Source: Ligustrum vulgare
Taxonomy: Eukaryota > Streptophyta > Magnoliopsida > Lamiales > Oleaceae
NCBI GenBank assembly: GCA_963555705.1
Contig: OY743170.1
Coordinates: forward strand, 11,881,096-11,945,095
Direction: 5' to 3'
DNA: 64,000 nucleotides
Of the stretch, positions 39,387-49,950 are shown one piece after another (the stretch's first letter is position 1; each line of letters opens with the position of its first letter). The notes below the pieces were generated by a model. The model did no database searches. It saw only the letters and a program-made list of their open reading frames with translations, and was not told where the DNA came from. The position numbers were made by a program, and so were the translations under genes.

Positions 39387-42015
39387 TGGTGCGTGTCGTA
39401 ATGCACCAAAATAATAATTAAATTCCTTGTTCACTATTACTAAGAATATAGCAGTGGAAGCAAGGGTCGATCCCACGAGGAACGGGAACTAATTTAATGC
39501 CATGTCAATTAGAATCGTAAAGGGGGGTTTTGAGTTGAAAATTGCAATTAATCTAAATAATCAAATAAAGATGTAAAATAGCTGGAATAAAAATCAAATA
39601 ATAAAGAAATCCTAGTTCTCAGGTTCGGTTGTGCCCTATCATGATATTGTCATTCCCTAAGCAACGCATGTACTATTTCCTTTGTTTTATTTATCACCCG
39701 GAATAATCAAAAAGCTCTGATTAATCCAATTCTTCCTTAATAATAATCAATTAGAACTAGTTCTCCAATTAATTTAGAGTGAATGAACAACCTAGAATAA
39801 GCTCCCTAGATTTAATTCATTAACTATGTGGAAACAAGAAGAATTAGGTGAACTAAATTATCAATTACATATGCTCGAATTGATTAATCTAGATTGGATT
39901 TTCATATGGAAATATAAAATTACCAATTGCTACTATGAATTGAATAACAAGACAAATACGAATCCAATTACCCAAATTAGCAAACATCAACACAATAATT
40001 AAAAGACAAGGCCTTAATCAATTAATAAATTGTCTTGACGAAATTGATGTTCATGAGAAATCCAATAAATAAAATATAAAAACAAGAACTACGTTACGAG
40101 TTTGAGGAATGAATAATAGAATAATATGAACACAACATCCCCCTTGAACTAGGTTGAGAAGATTAGCCACGCATTGCCATGAAGAATTCCCCAAAAGTAT
40201 TGTCTTGATTCACCTTGATTTTGCCTAGGATTTCTTCTCTTCAAACTTTGATATTGGTGGCTCTCAAAAATAATTTCTTCTCTTTTTCTCTTTGGTACTG
40301 AATTGCTCCTTTTATAGAGCCCAAATTCGTGCCCTAGCTTAGCCAAAAAGAAATACCAAAGATAGAGTTTAAGTTGAAAAAGGAAACAATTCCCTTTTTT
40401 TTTCGGGCTTAAGTTACGGCCGTAATATAAGGAGTTACGGCCGTAACTCACTTTCTGTTTAATTTCTACGCAATTGATTCACTTCTTACGGCCGTGACTT
40501 TGCATTCAATACGGCCATAACATCCTTGTTACGGCCGTGACTTGGTTTCTGCAAATTTTCGTACTTTTGTTTAATCAGCTTCTTACGGCCGTGACTTTCA
40601 TGGTTGCGGCCGTAAATTATTTACATGCCAGGTCCTCGAACTTCCTTTTTACGTGCTTTTTAGTCCTTTTTCCTTCTTTTCTTGTCATTTGCGATCCTAC
40701 ACAATATAAAACATAAAATGTATTAAGCAATACTTAATTAGGATCAAACTAACAGTAATTCGAGGCAACAAGTAAAGAAATAAAGTGCTAGTAAAGCACT
40801 TATCAAATCCCCCCACACTTGAACCATTGTTCGTCCTCGAATAATGATAGAAAAGAATTAAAGCACGGAAATCAAATGAACATGTTAGACTTTTAAATCT
40901 GGAAAGTCAAGGTCACAACCCACTTCTTTTTAGCACGAAAATCAAATTGCATAATCGGAGTGTGTCAGTGTGTGTAAGAGATGCATCACCCAATATTCTC
41001 CGAACAAAAATGAAAATTGATACCCCAATGTGGATTATATCCTTTCACCTCTCGTGAGTTCTCTCTGAATTTATCAATTCCCCATAAAATGTAAGTTTTG
41101 ACTAATTCAAGTAAATGCCAACAGATTAGTGCGGTTTATCTCATGGTAAAAATTTTAGTCAATACACAGTTTCAGATCAAAAGGGCACAAAATATAGACC
41201 AAGCAATTCAAACCACTCATAAGTACATGTAATGGGAGCCAACACTCTCACCAGATATCTCTCTTCGCACAAAGTGTATATAAAGGTGAGAATTTACGCT
41301 CAACTCACTGCATGAAAAACTTGTTACCACAGATTGCTCAAGTGTCAAAACCGGAGCCAACAATAACACAAGTGCAAAGCAAAGGTCTTTGTTAGGTTGT
41401 AGCGGGGCTTCGGGTCAGGTGGGATAAAAGGGAAACATTTAGGCTGAATCGAGAAGGAGTTTCACAAGCCGAATCGGTTCAATTATAACTTCCCTTCTTT
41501 CTTCTTCAACATGAATTAATAATCTCCCTGCTATCCAACTGATTTAACACTAGACTTCCATTTGTGCAGCTTGAGTGTTTATTTTCAATACTAGAAAATG
41601 TTCATGACCTCGTAATTTGAGAACTGGCCTGAACTTCTCTTTTTCTCTTTTTTTTTTTTTTTTTTTTTCAAACATATACTGCAATTTTTTTTTTTCTCTT
41701 TTGGTCAAATCACCCCACAATCCCCAATGACACAAGATTGAATTTCCACTTGAAACTTAATCCATCTCATACTTCTCAACCAACACAAGCTTGTGAATCC
41801 GTTCTCTATAGGTTCAAGAAAAAGGATAACATGAAAGAATGGGTGTTCGTGGCCTGTAGTGTGGTATTAATATTCCAAAGAAAGGCTAAGGCTCAAAGGG
41901 TCTTCTATTGGTAAATGTACAATGGTAGGCTTATTGAGAAGGCCAAATTTGGTTCATCCTAGTGCCTTTACTATATTTTGCACTCGAGCCAAGAAGCTAC
42001 TACGGCATGTACACA
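39387..42015 (-). repeat. Athila-type 3' LTR (extended)
   Basis: 2629 bp, TGGTGCGTGTCG..GGCATGTACACA on the plus strand. An internal junction ACTTATCA / AATCCCCCCACACTTG at about 40807 looks like a canonical U3 start next to a PPT. TATA box TATAAAAG at about 40311-40318 on the minus strand. The palindrome array is at 40416-40613. Confidence 0.88.
40416..40613 (-). promoter_or_regulatory. ACGGCCGT palindrome array in Athila-type U3
   Basis: Sites start at 40416, 40437, 40488, 40511 (ACGGCCAT here, intact in the other LTR), 40531, 40585 and 40606 (GCGGCCGT). Spacings are 21, 51, 23, 20, 54 and 21. The second site is the 18-bp perfect palindrome GAGTTACGGCCGTAACTC (40432-40449). About 100 bp upstream of the TATA box on the element strand. 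Confidence 0.6.
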
Positions 42016-42954
42016 AAAGCATATCCAAGAACAAATCTACCATGCAGGACACACATAAAAAAAAATAAGAGCTTTATATAAAGAGTAAAAGTAGCTCATA
42101 GGCTCAAAAGCTCACAAATTATGGTTCATATGTGTGTCTCCCATCCAATTATGAGTTTTGGTCATTGCTCGGTCTTAGGGTCGAATTGAAAAATGCAAAA
42201 AATCTAGTGGCCAAAGGGGTGAATCTCTTTACTCGAGGTAGTTATCAGTCATATCAAATTTGGGTTTGAATCTACTAGGTTGCAGAGATATGGCATTTTG
42301 TCCCCATTTTCAAACCTATTCGGAAAGTATTGGAAAATTCATCTCTACGTGCTCAATTCATGTCCAATTATGCAATTATTTTTCAAAAAAATGAACCAAA
42401 AGTGGGGTCGCTTCCTATCAAAGATTAAAATGGATGCTGACTCAAACTGAATTTTAACGTTTCGACTACAGAAAGTAGATAAAGACATTAAGCTCACAAT
42501 CACTTCAATCCCCCCCACACTTAGACAAAACAATGTCCTCATTGAAAAGCAAAACAATAAAAGGGAAGTTATGCGCGAGGGGACCGTTTTAAAATTTTGA
42601 AAAAGGGTATACTTACGACCGTGAAGGTATGACTTACGGCCTTAAGTCACAGTCTGAAAAAAATTGCCAAGAAACAATTACGGCCGTAAAAATGTAATTA
42701 CGGCCGTAATAAGGCCTCTGTATAAAAACTGGACTTGAGTTACGGCCGTAAAAATGTTAACTTACGGCCGTAACAAGGCTACTGAATTTTTATTTATTTA
42801 TTTTTTTCAAATGAAATGACTAAATAAACTAAAATTAACCAAAAAGGAAAATACGAAAATAAAAAGTTGAGGAGATAAAGAAACTCCCCTCTCGGGTTGC
42901 CTCCCGAGCAGCGCCTTTGTTTACTGTCGTTGGCTCGACTTGTTGTTTCCTCCT
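42016..42954 (-). other. Athila-type element 3' interior, with a second palindrome array
   Basis: No coding frame. ACGGCCGT sites at 42680, 42700, 42742 and 42764, plus variants at 42615 and 42636. A PPT-like ATCCCCCCCACACTTAG is at 42509-42525. Together they repeat the arrangement 'palindrome array plus PPT-like tract' seen in the LTR. No polypurine tract directly abuts the LTR at 42016. Confidence 0.65.
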
Positions 42955-44385
42955 TCAACCGGGATTAGGTGGATTCCCAAAACTCAATTTTTTCTTCATG
43001 CTCTTCATTAAGATCTGCAAAATAGGGGGTAGAGGTTTTTCATCAGAAATTGGTAATGAGATGGATGAGATTTTACCTGATTTCGGAGACTTTGGACAGT
43101 CCTTTCCACCAATATCGAGAACTTCCTGTACTAAAGAGTCATTAACATTAACAGAATAAACAGGATCATCACCAAAATTCTTCACGGAATCATAAATATT
43201 GAATTGAACAATTTCATTATCAAATTTCATGGAAAGTGTGCCACTACTAACATCTATCTTAGTCTTAGATGTCTTTAGGAATGGTCTCCCTAACAAAATA
43301 GGAGTGGAGTTGGGGGAGTGGTCATCATTCATGTCCAATACATAAAAATCTGCAGGAAATACTAACCCGCCTACTTGCACTAGAATGTCTTCAACTACCC
43401 CGCCAGGATAAGCATTAGAACGATCGGCTAGTTGAATTATAACATTAGTTTCAATCATATTAGCAAGTTTTAATGCATTGTATGTAGACCTAGGCATTAC
43501 ATTTATAGATGCACCCAAATCTATTAATGCACGATCCAGCTTAGTGTTACCTATTTGGCATGGTATAGTGAACATGCCTGGATCCTTGCATTTTGGGGGC
43601 AGTTTCCTTTGGAAGAGTGCTGACACATTTTCCCCCATTCTTACCATTTCATTTCCCATCAACTTCCGTTTGTTGGTGCACAGCTCCTTTAAGAACTTCG
43701 CGTATCGGGGCACTTGCTTGATTGCATCCAACAGTGGAATGTTGATTTCCACTTTCCTGAACATTTCCAGAATTTCTTTCTCCTTGCTTTCCTTAGTCGC
43801 CTTCGCTAACCTGCTCGGAAAAGGTGGTGGAGTTAGTTTCGCATTCGCAATAGGTTCGGTTTTTACCTGAGAGTTTTGTGGAATGCTGTTTTTCTTTTCG
43901 ACTTCTTTTTCTTCAACCTCCTCATCTTCACTCGCGGTTGGCTTTGATTGTGGCGCCTCAATTTCTTTTCCACTTCGAAGAGTAATTGGACTTACATTCT
44001 TCGGATTCACCTCGGGTTGAGATGGCAATTTTCCTCCTGTTTGTGCTTCCAGTCTGTTGATAGCTATGGCCATTTGACTCATTTGATTTTCCAGGTTTTG
44101 AATGCTGGATTTGGCATCCTGTTGAAATTGTAGAGTGTTAGTGGCCAAAGTTTTCATCATTTCTTCGAGAGACATACCTGATGATTGTGGCTTTTGCTGA
44201 TATTGTCCCTGTGGATGGAAATTTCCTTGTTGTTGAAAATTCCCTTGAGGCTTGTTGGAGATGAAACCTGGAGGTTTGTTATTCCCATAACTCAAGTTCG
44301 GGTGGTCCCTCCAGCCAGGATTGTAGGTATTGGAGTACGGGTTGTATTGCTGTTTTTGAAATGGAAACCCTTCTGCAGCCTTTAC
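42955..44385 (-). CDS. Athila-type Gag C-terminus and aspartic protease
   Basis: Open to 42955 in the same register as gag, after the TAG at 44386-44388; first ATG at 44295. Gln-rich start (NFQQQGNFHPQGQYQQKPQ), a coiled-coil segment (LQFQQDAKSSIQNLENQMSQ), then SPITLRSGKEIE and PRYAKFLKELCTNKRKL, typical of Athila. The protease has D-L-G-A-S-I-N-V-M-P as active site (the Athila form of DSG), then STPILLGRPFLKTSKTKIDV. It ends 42 codons after that domain with LSFGNPPNPG, where RT would start. The polymerase part is absent. Confidence 0.88.
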   Translation of the reverse strand, partial: VKAAEGFPFQKQQYNPYSNTYNPGWRDHPNLSYGNNKPPGFISNKPQGNFQQQGNFHPQGQYQQKPQSSGMSLEEMMKTLATNTLQFQQDAKSSIQNLENQMSQMAIAINRLEAQTGGKLPSQPEVNPKNVSPITLRSGKEIEAPQSKPTASEDEEVEEKEVEKKNSIPQNSQVKTEPIANAKLTPPPFPSRLAKATKESKEKEILEMFRKVEINIPLLDAIKQVPRYAKFLKELCTNKRKLMGNEMVRMGENVSALFQRKLPPKCKDPGMFTIPCQIGNTKLDRALIDLGASINVMPRSTYNALKLANMIETNVIIQLADRSNAYPGGVVEDILVQVGGLVFPADFYVLDMNDDHSPNSTPILLGRPFLKTSKTKIDVSSGTLSMKFDNEIVQFNIYDSVKNFGDDPVYSVNVNDSLVQEVLDIGGKDCPKSPKSGKISSISLPISDEKPLPPILQILMKSMKKKLSFGNPPNPG

Positions 44386-45327
44386 CTATTCGCCATTCTC
44401 CTCTTGCAATACCGGGCAAGCATCAATTTGATGTCCGAAGTTCGCACATATCCCGCATGCCTTGACTTGTTGTGCACTTCCTACAGCAAGTTGTTTAACG
44501 AGATTTGTTAGTTCAAACAGTTGACTTTCTATATTGGAACTACTTACCTCGTTCACGCTGCGAACTTGCATGTCTCGGGTTGGGTTAAATTGCTGAGTGT
44601 TTTCAGCCATGTTGGAAATCAAAGCCTGAGCCTGTTCCGGTGTTTTGTCCATTAAGGCACCTCCACTTGCGGCATCTATCATACTTCTGTCCATTGGTAG
44701 TAGTCCTTCGTAGAAATATTGCACCAGTAGTTGTTCGCTGATTTGATGATGGGGGTAGCTTGAGATGAGCTTCTTGAAGCGCTCCCAATATTCATACAGC
44801 GATTCACCATTGTTTTGACGAACCCCGCAAATTTCCTTCCGGATTGTTCCAGCCCGAGAAGCAGGAAAATATTTTTCCAAAAATAGCCTCTTCATGTCAT
44901 TCCAGGTGGTGACTGATTCGGATGGTAAACAGTATAGCCAATCAGTAGCGGCATCCTTTAACGAGAATGGAAAGGCCCTCATTTTAATTTGTTCCTCGGT
45001 AATACCAGTGGGTCTCATACTGTCACAAACCACGTGGAATTCCTTGAGATGCCTGTAAGGGTCTTCACCAGCATGTCCTCGAAAAGTTGGCAACAAGTGA
45101 ATGAGTCCAGATTTGAGTTCAAAAGTTTTTCCCTCCTCCACTGTCGGAAAAGTGATACAGAGTGGCTGTTGAGCGACATCTGGGGCGGCCAATTGTTTAA
45201 GTGTCCTGTTGTTGAGGTTATTTGCTGCCATTTGTTCTAGTGCTTCCCTTCTTCGCTGTTGAAAAGTTCGCTCGATTTCTGGATCAAATAGAAAATATTC
45301 AGGATTAGTGGATCGAGTTTTATGCAT
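44386..45327 (-). CDS. Athila-type Gag with zinc knuckle
   Basis: 313 codons from an ATG about 130 bp inside the PBS. Residues 1-75 are the Athila N-terminal region (RSTNPEYFLFDPEIERTFQQ). The capsid core is FRGHAGEDPYRHLKEFHVVC, then FPFSLKDAATDWLYCLP, FLEKYFPASRAGTIRKEI and GESLYEYWERFKKLISSYPHH. FYEGLLPMDRSMIDAASGG and an intact CCHC knuckle CGICANFGHQIDAC (about 290-303) follow. It ends at an amber stop, TAG then GTA, before the protease register continues. Likely a recent nonsense change, though the position mirrors a gag-pro boundary. Confidence 0.92.
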   Translation of the reverse strand: MHKTRSTNPEYFLFDPEIERTFQQRRREALEQMAANNLNNRTLKQLAAPDVAQQPLCITFPTVEEGKTFELKSGLIHLLPTFRGHAGEDPYRHLKEFHVVCDSMRPTGITEEQIKMRAFPFSLKDAATDWLYCLPSESVTTWNDMKRLFLEKYFPASRAGTIRKEICGVRQNNGESLYEYWERFKKLISSYPHHQISEQLLVQYFYEGLLPMDRSMIDAASGGALMDKTPEQAQALISNMAENTQQFNPTRDMQVRSVNEVSSSNIESQLFELTNLVKQLAVGSAQQVKACGICANFGHQIDACPVLQEENGE

Positions 45328-45459
45328 ATAAATAAATGAATAATTAAATAAAATTTTCGGAATTTCAATTTTTTTTTTTTTAAACCGAAAACAAAAATAA
45401 ATAAATAAAAATGCAGAAAATAAAATTCTAATTGATTAAACAGAAAATTGGTTAACCAT

Positions 45460-45477
45460 TCCCCGGCAACGGCGCCA
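45460..45477 (-). other. Athila-type primer binding site
   Basis: On the element strand TGGCGCCGTTGCCGGGGA, six bases inside the LTR, an intact copy of the Athila/Tat-class primer site. Confidence 0.9.
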
Positions 45478-45483
45478 AAAATT

Positions 45484-48109
45484 TGGTGCGTGTCGTAATG
45501 CACCAAAATAATAATTAAATTCCTTGTTCACTATTACTAAGAATATAGCAGTGGAAGCAAGGGTCGATCCCACGAGGAACGGGAACTAATTTAATGCCAT
45601 GTCAATTAGAATCGTAAAGGGGGGTTTTGAGTTGAAAATTGCAATTAATCTAAATAATCAAATAAAGATGTAAAATAGCTGGAATAAAAATCAAATAATA
45701 AAGAAATCCTAGTTCTCAGGTTCGGTTGTGCCCTATCATGATATTGTCATTCCCCAAGCAACGCATGTACTATTTCCTTTGTTTTATTTATCACCCGGAA
45801 TAATCAAAAAGCTCTGATTAATCCAATTCTTCCTTAATAATAATCAATTAGAACTAGTTCTCCAATTAATTTAGAGTGAATGAACAACCTAGAATAAGCT
45901 CCCTAGATTTAATTCATTAACTATGTGGAAACAAGAAGAATTAGGTGAACTAAATTATCAATTACATATGCTCGAATTGATTAATCTAGATTGGATTTTC
46001 ATATGGAAATATAAAATTACCAATTGCTACTATGAATTGAATAACAAGACAAATACGAATCCAATTACCCAAATTAGCAAACATCAACACAATAATTAAA
46101 AGACAAGGCCTTAATCAATTAATAAATTGTCTTGACGAAATTGATGTTCATGAGAAATCCAATAAATAAAATATAAAAACAAGAACTACGTTACGAGTTT
46201 GAGGAATGAATAATAGAATAATATGAACACAACGTCCCCCTTGAACTAGGTTGAGAAGATTAGCCACGCATTGCCATGAAGAATTCCCCAAAAGTATTGT
46301 CTTGATTCACCTTGATTTTGCCTAGGATTTCTTCTCTTCAAACTTTGATATTGGTGGCTCTCAAAAATAATTTCTTCTCTTTTTCTCTTTGGTACTGAAT
46401 TGCTCCTTTTATAGAGCCCAAATTCGTGCCCTAGCTTAGCCAAAAAGAAATACCAAAGATAGAGTTTAAGTTGAAAAAGGAAACAATTCCCTTTTTTTTC
46501 GCGCTTAAGTTACGGCCGTAATATAAGGAGTTACGGCCGTAACTCACTTTCTGTTTAATTTCTACGCAATTGATTCACTTCTTACGGCCGTGACTTTGCA
46601 TTCAATACGGCCGTAACATCCTTGTTACGGCCGTGACTTGGTTTCTGCAAATTTTCGTACTTTTGTTTAATCAGCTTCTTACGGCCGTGACTTTCATGGT
46701 TGCGGCCGTAAATTATTTACATGCCAGGTCCTCGAACTTCCTTTTTACGTGCTTTTTAGTCCTTTTTCCTTCTTTTCTTGTCATTTGCGATCCTACACAA
46801 TATAAAACATAAAATGTATTAAGCAATACTTAATTAGGATCAAACTAACAGTAATTCGAGGCAACAAGTAAAGAAATAAAGTGCTAGTAAAGCACTTATC
46901 AAATCCCCCCACACTTGAACCATTGTTCGTCCTCGAATAATGATAGAAAAGAACTAAAGCACGGAAATCAAATGAACATGTTAGACTTTTAAATCTGGAA
47001 AGTCAAGGTCACAACCCACTTCTTTTTAGCACGAAAATCAAATTGCATAATCGGAGTGTGTCAGTGTGTGTAAGAGATGCATCACCCAATATTCTCCGAA
47101 CAAAAATGAAAATTGATACCCCAATGTGGATTATATCCTTTCACCTCTCGTGAGTTCTCTCTGAATTTATCAATTCCCCATAAAATGTAAGTTTTGACTA
47201 ATTCAAGTAAATGCCAACAGATTAGTGCGGTTTATCTCATGGTAAAAATTTTAGTCAATACACAGTTTCAGATCAAAAGGGCACAAAATATAGACCAAGC
47301 AATTCAAACCACTCATAAGTACATGTAATGGGAGCCAACACTCTCACCAGATATCTCTCTTCGCACAAAGTGTATATAAAGGTGAGAATTTACGCTCAAC
47401 TCACTGCATGAAAAACTTGTTACCACAGATTGCTCAAGTGTCAAAACCGGAGCCAACAATAACACAAGTGCAAAGCAAAGGTCTTTGTTAGGTTGTAGCG
47501 GGGCTTCGGGTCAGGTGGGATAAAAGGGAAACATTTAGGCTGAATCGAGAAGGAGTTTCACAAGTCGAATCGGTTCAATTATAACTTCCCTTCTTTCTTC
47601 TTCAACATGAATTAATAATCTCCCTGCTATCCAACTGATTTAACACTAGACTTCCATTTGTGCAGCTTGAGTGTTTATTTTCAATACTAGCAAATGTTCA
47701 TGACCTCGTAATTTGAGAACTGGCCTGAACTTCTCTTTTTCTCTTTTTTTTTTTTTTTTTTTTCAAACATATACTGCAATTTTTTTTTTCTCTTTTGGTC
47801 AAATCACCCCACAATCCCCAATGACACAAGATTGAATTTCCACTTGAAACTTAATCCATCTCATACTTCTCAACCAACACAAGCTTGTGAATCCGTTCTC
47901 TATAGGTTCAAGAAAAAGGATAACATGAAAGAATGGGTGTTCGTGGCTTGTAGTGTGGTATTAATATTCCAAAGAAAGGCTAAGGCTCAAAGGGTCTTCT
48001 ATTGGTAAATGTACAATGGTAGGCTTATTGAGAAGGCCAAATTTGGTTCATCCTAGTGCCTTTACTATATTTTGCACTCGAGCCAAGAAGCTACTACGGC
48101 ATGTACCCA
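45484..48109 (-). repeat. Athila-type 5' LTR (extended)
   Basis: 2626 bp, almost identical to 39387-42015. The differences are a few C/T or A/G changes and T-run lengths. Includes the 18-bp palindrome at 46528-46545 and the internal PPT-like tract at about 46905. Confidence 0.9.
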
Positions 48110-48720
48110 TGCGGGTCGCAATTCGTTCTGATTTGGCCCGTATGAATAAAAACATAGATTTGTAGCAAATTTTTTGTCAAGTTTCTAAATACAAAATGAT
48201 TAAAATGATAAATTCATATTTATACCATAAAATATTTACATAGAATTTAAAATTATAGTTTATGTTATATGAATTACTTCTAAATTTACAAATTTAAATA
48301 AAATATTAACAAATAACAATTAAATGAGTATTTCTAATTACTATTATAAAAAAAAAAATTACTTTTTTTAGCTATTAGGGAGAAAAAATAAGATTTTACT
48401 TTAAAAGTTGTATTAGAATTTGTAGAAGAAGAGAGATTTTCAATGTTACCATATTTAATAAAAACAGTTTATTTTTATTTTTATTTTTTTTACGGGCCAG
48501 CGGGTTAACCGCGGTCCGCGAAGGTTTAACCCGCAAAACCCGCGGTTCACAACTTCTTGACCCGTGAACCGCCCGCACAGGTCACGAGTCGGCCCGCGGT
48601 CAGGGTTAATCCGGGCCGATTTTCACTGGTCTGATCGGCCCGTCCGTCTTGACACCTCTACTCAAAGTCCACTTTATTACTTGTTTACGCTATTGTGCAC
48701 TTGCGATATTCACATGAACA

Positions 48721-49300
48721 CTGGACAACACACTATATGGCGTTTATAGTGCTATGGAATTTGCAAAAGAACTTTGGGAGTCTTTGGATAAAAATACAAA
48801 AAGGAGGATGCTAGTACAAAGAAATTTATTGTTGGAAAATTCATCGACTACAAAATGGTGGATTCCAAGACTGTTATTAGCCAAGTTCAAGGACTGTGGG
48901 TTCTCCGTCATGATATACATGCTGAAAGCATGACTCTCAATGAATCATTCCAAGTGGCTACCATAATTGAGAAACTCCCATCTCTGTGGAGAGATTTCAA
49001 AAATTATCTCAAGTACAAACAAAAGGAAATGAACCTGGAGGAACTAATTGTTCGGCTAAGGATTGAGGAAGATAATAAGAAATCAGAAAGAAATTTGGAG
49101 GACAATTTGTGCAAGAGAAGGTAAATATGGTGGAATCTAGTTCAAAGAAAAACAAGAAAATGAAATATTCTGGTGATACTCCTAAAAAGGACAACAAGAA
49201 GAATGCTAAGAAGTTCAAAGGCAACTGCTACAACTGTTGAAAAATTGGACATCTTGCAAATGAACGTGGCAATCCAAAGAAGCAGAATGCCCAAGCACAC
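48721..49300 (+). pseudogene. Copia-2 gag, C-terminal part
   Basis: Resumes after the solo LTR: DNTLYGVYSAMEFAKELWESLDK, then a frame change. An open part at 48855-49124 (MVDSKTVISQVQGLWVLRHD, then ESFQVATIIEKLPSLWRDFKNY and EELIVRLRIEEDN) follows, then a decayed knuckle NCYNC*KIGHLANE with one stop. Copia UBN2-type Gag. Confidence 0.85.
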
Positions 49301-49950
49301 ATGACTGAAGGAGATACTTTATTCAATGATATACAAGAACCGAACTTGTCTGCTGTTGTATCTGAATGCAACAATATTGGAAATCCTAAGGAATGGTGAG
49401 TAGATACTAAAGTTACCCGTCACATTTGCATCGATAAAGAGATGTTCTCAAATTATAATACCATCAATGGAGAACATTTATTCATGGGAAGTTCATCAAG
49501 TTCAAAAGTTAAAGGACAAGGAAAGGTGGTGCTGAAAATGATTTCGAAAAAGGAACTTGTCCTCAACAATGTGCTGCATGTTCTCGACAGTCGCAAAAAT
49601 GTTGTATCCGGGTCTTTACTTAGCAAACATGGTTTTAAATTAGTCTTTGTGACTAATAAATTTGTACTCACCAAAAATGATGTATATGTGGGAAAAGGTT
49701 ACTTGAGGGATGGGATGCTCAAAATGGGCTTCCTCACAATTATACCAAAAACTATGAAGAATAATAATACATCTTCTTCTGCTTACATTGTTGAGTCTTC
49801 TTATTTATGGAACAATTGATTAGGACATGCAATCTTTAAATCTGTGCGTAAATTAATGAACTTAAATTTATTGCCTTCTTTACAATTTGATCCTAATCAT
49901 AAATGTGAGATTTTGTGTTGAGGCTAAATTAGCGAAAGCTCTTTTTCATT
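49301..49950 (+). pseudogene. Copia-2 protease and GAG-pre-integrase
   Basis: The open frame 49442-49819 (MFSNYNTINGEHLFMGSSSSS, then VLKMISKKELVLNNVLHVLD, NVVSGSLLSKHGFKLVF, GYLRDGMLKMGF) is the segment between the protease active site and integrase in copia. The D-S-G of the protease reads D-T-K (VDTKVTRHIC), and a stop precedes it. The LGHAIFKSVRKLMN zinc-binding start of integrase follows another stop. Confidence 0.8.

Larger units (their letters stand above)
39387..48109 (-). mobile_element. Athila-type TR-GAG element (gag-PR only)
   Basis: 8.7 kb on the minus strand, inside the MITE, with 2.63-kb LTRs (39387-42015, 45484-48109) and a 6-bp target duplication TGCGGG (39381-39386, 48110-48115). 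The interior carries a PBS, gag with a zinc knuckle and a protease, but no RT, RNase H or integrase. That matches terminal-repeat retrotransposons with a GAG domain. I counted only about 10 differences between the LTRs, so this is the youngest large insertion here. The canonical U3 start and PPT appear to lie inside the LTR. Confidence 0.88.
39293..48660. mobile_element. hAT-like GC-rich MITE split by the Athila-type element
   Basis: Ends TAGAGGTGTCAA and TTGACACCTCTA are a perfect 12-bp terminal inverted repeat. Exact 8-bp target duplication CTCAAAGT at 39285-39292 and 48661-48668. The two MITE parts (39293-39386, 48110-48660) total about 640 bp and carry GGGTCGGCCCG-type words near the ends with an AT-rich centre. 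No transposase frame, so it was moved in trans. Confidence 0.9.
27936..48720 (+). mobile_element. LARD-type solo LTR split by later insertions
   Basis: Three pieces, 27936-28563, 38293-39292 and 48669-48720 (with the duplicated bases), add to about 1.7 kb. The start TGATAAGTGTATTTTATACA and the end, GTTTACGCTATTGTGCACTTGC to ACATGAACA, correspond to the ends of element C's LTR in the other orientation (TGACAAGTGTGTTTTACACA; GCGAACA). Target duplication CTGTA / CTGGA (27931-27935, 48721-48725) with one mismatch. No interior, so it is a solo LTR left by recombination. It interrupts Copia-2 gag. Confidence 0.75.
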
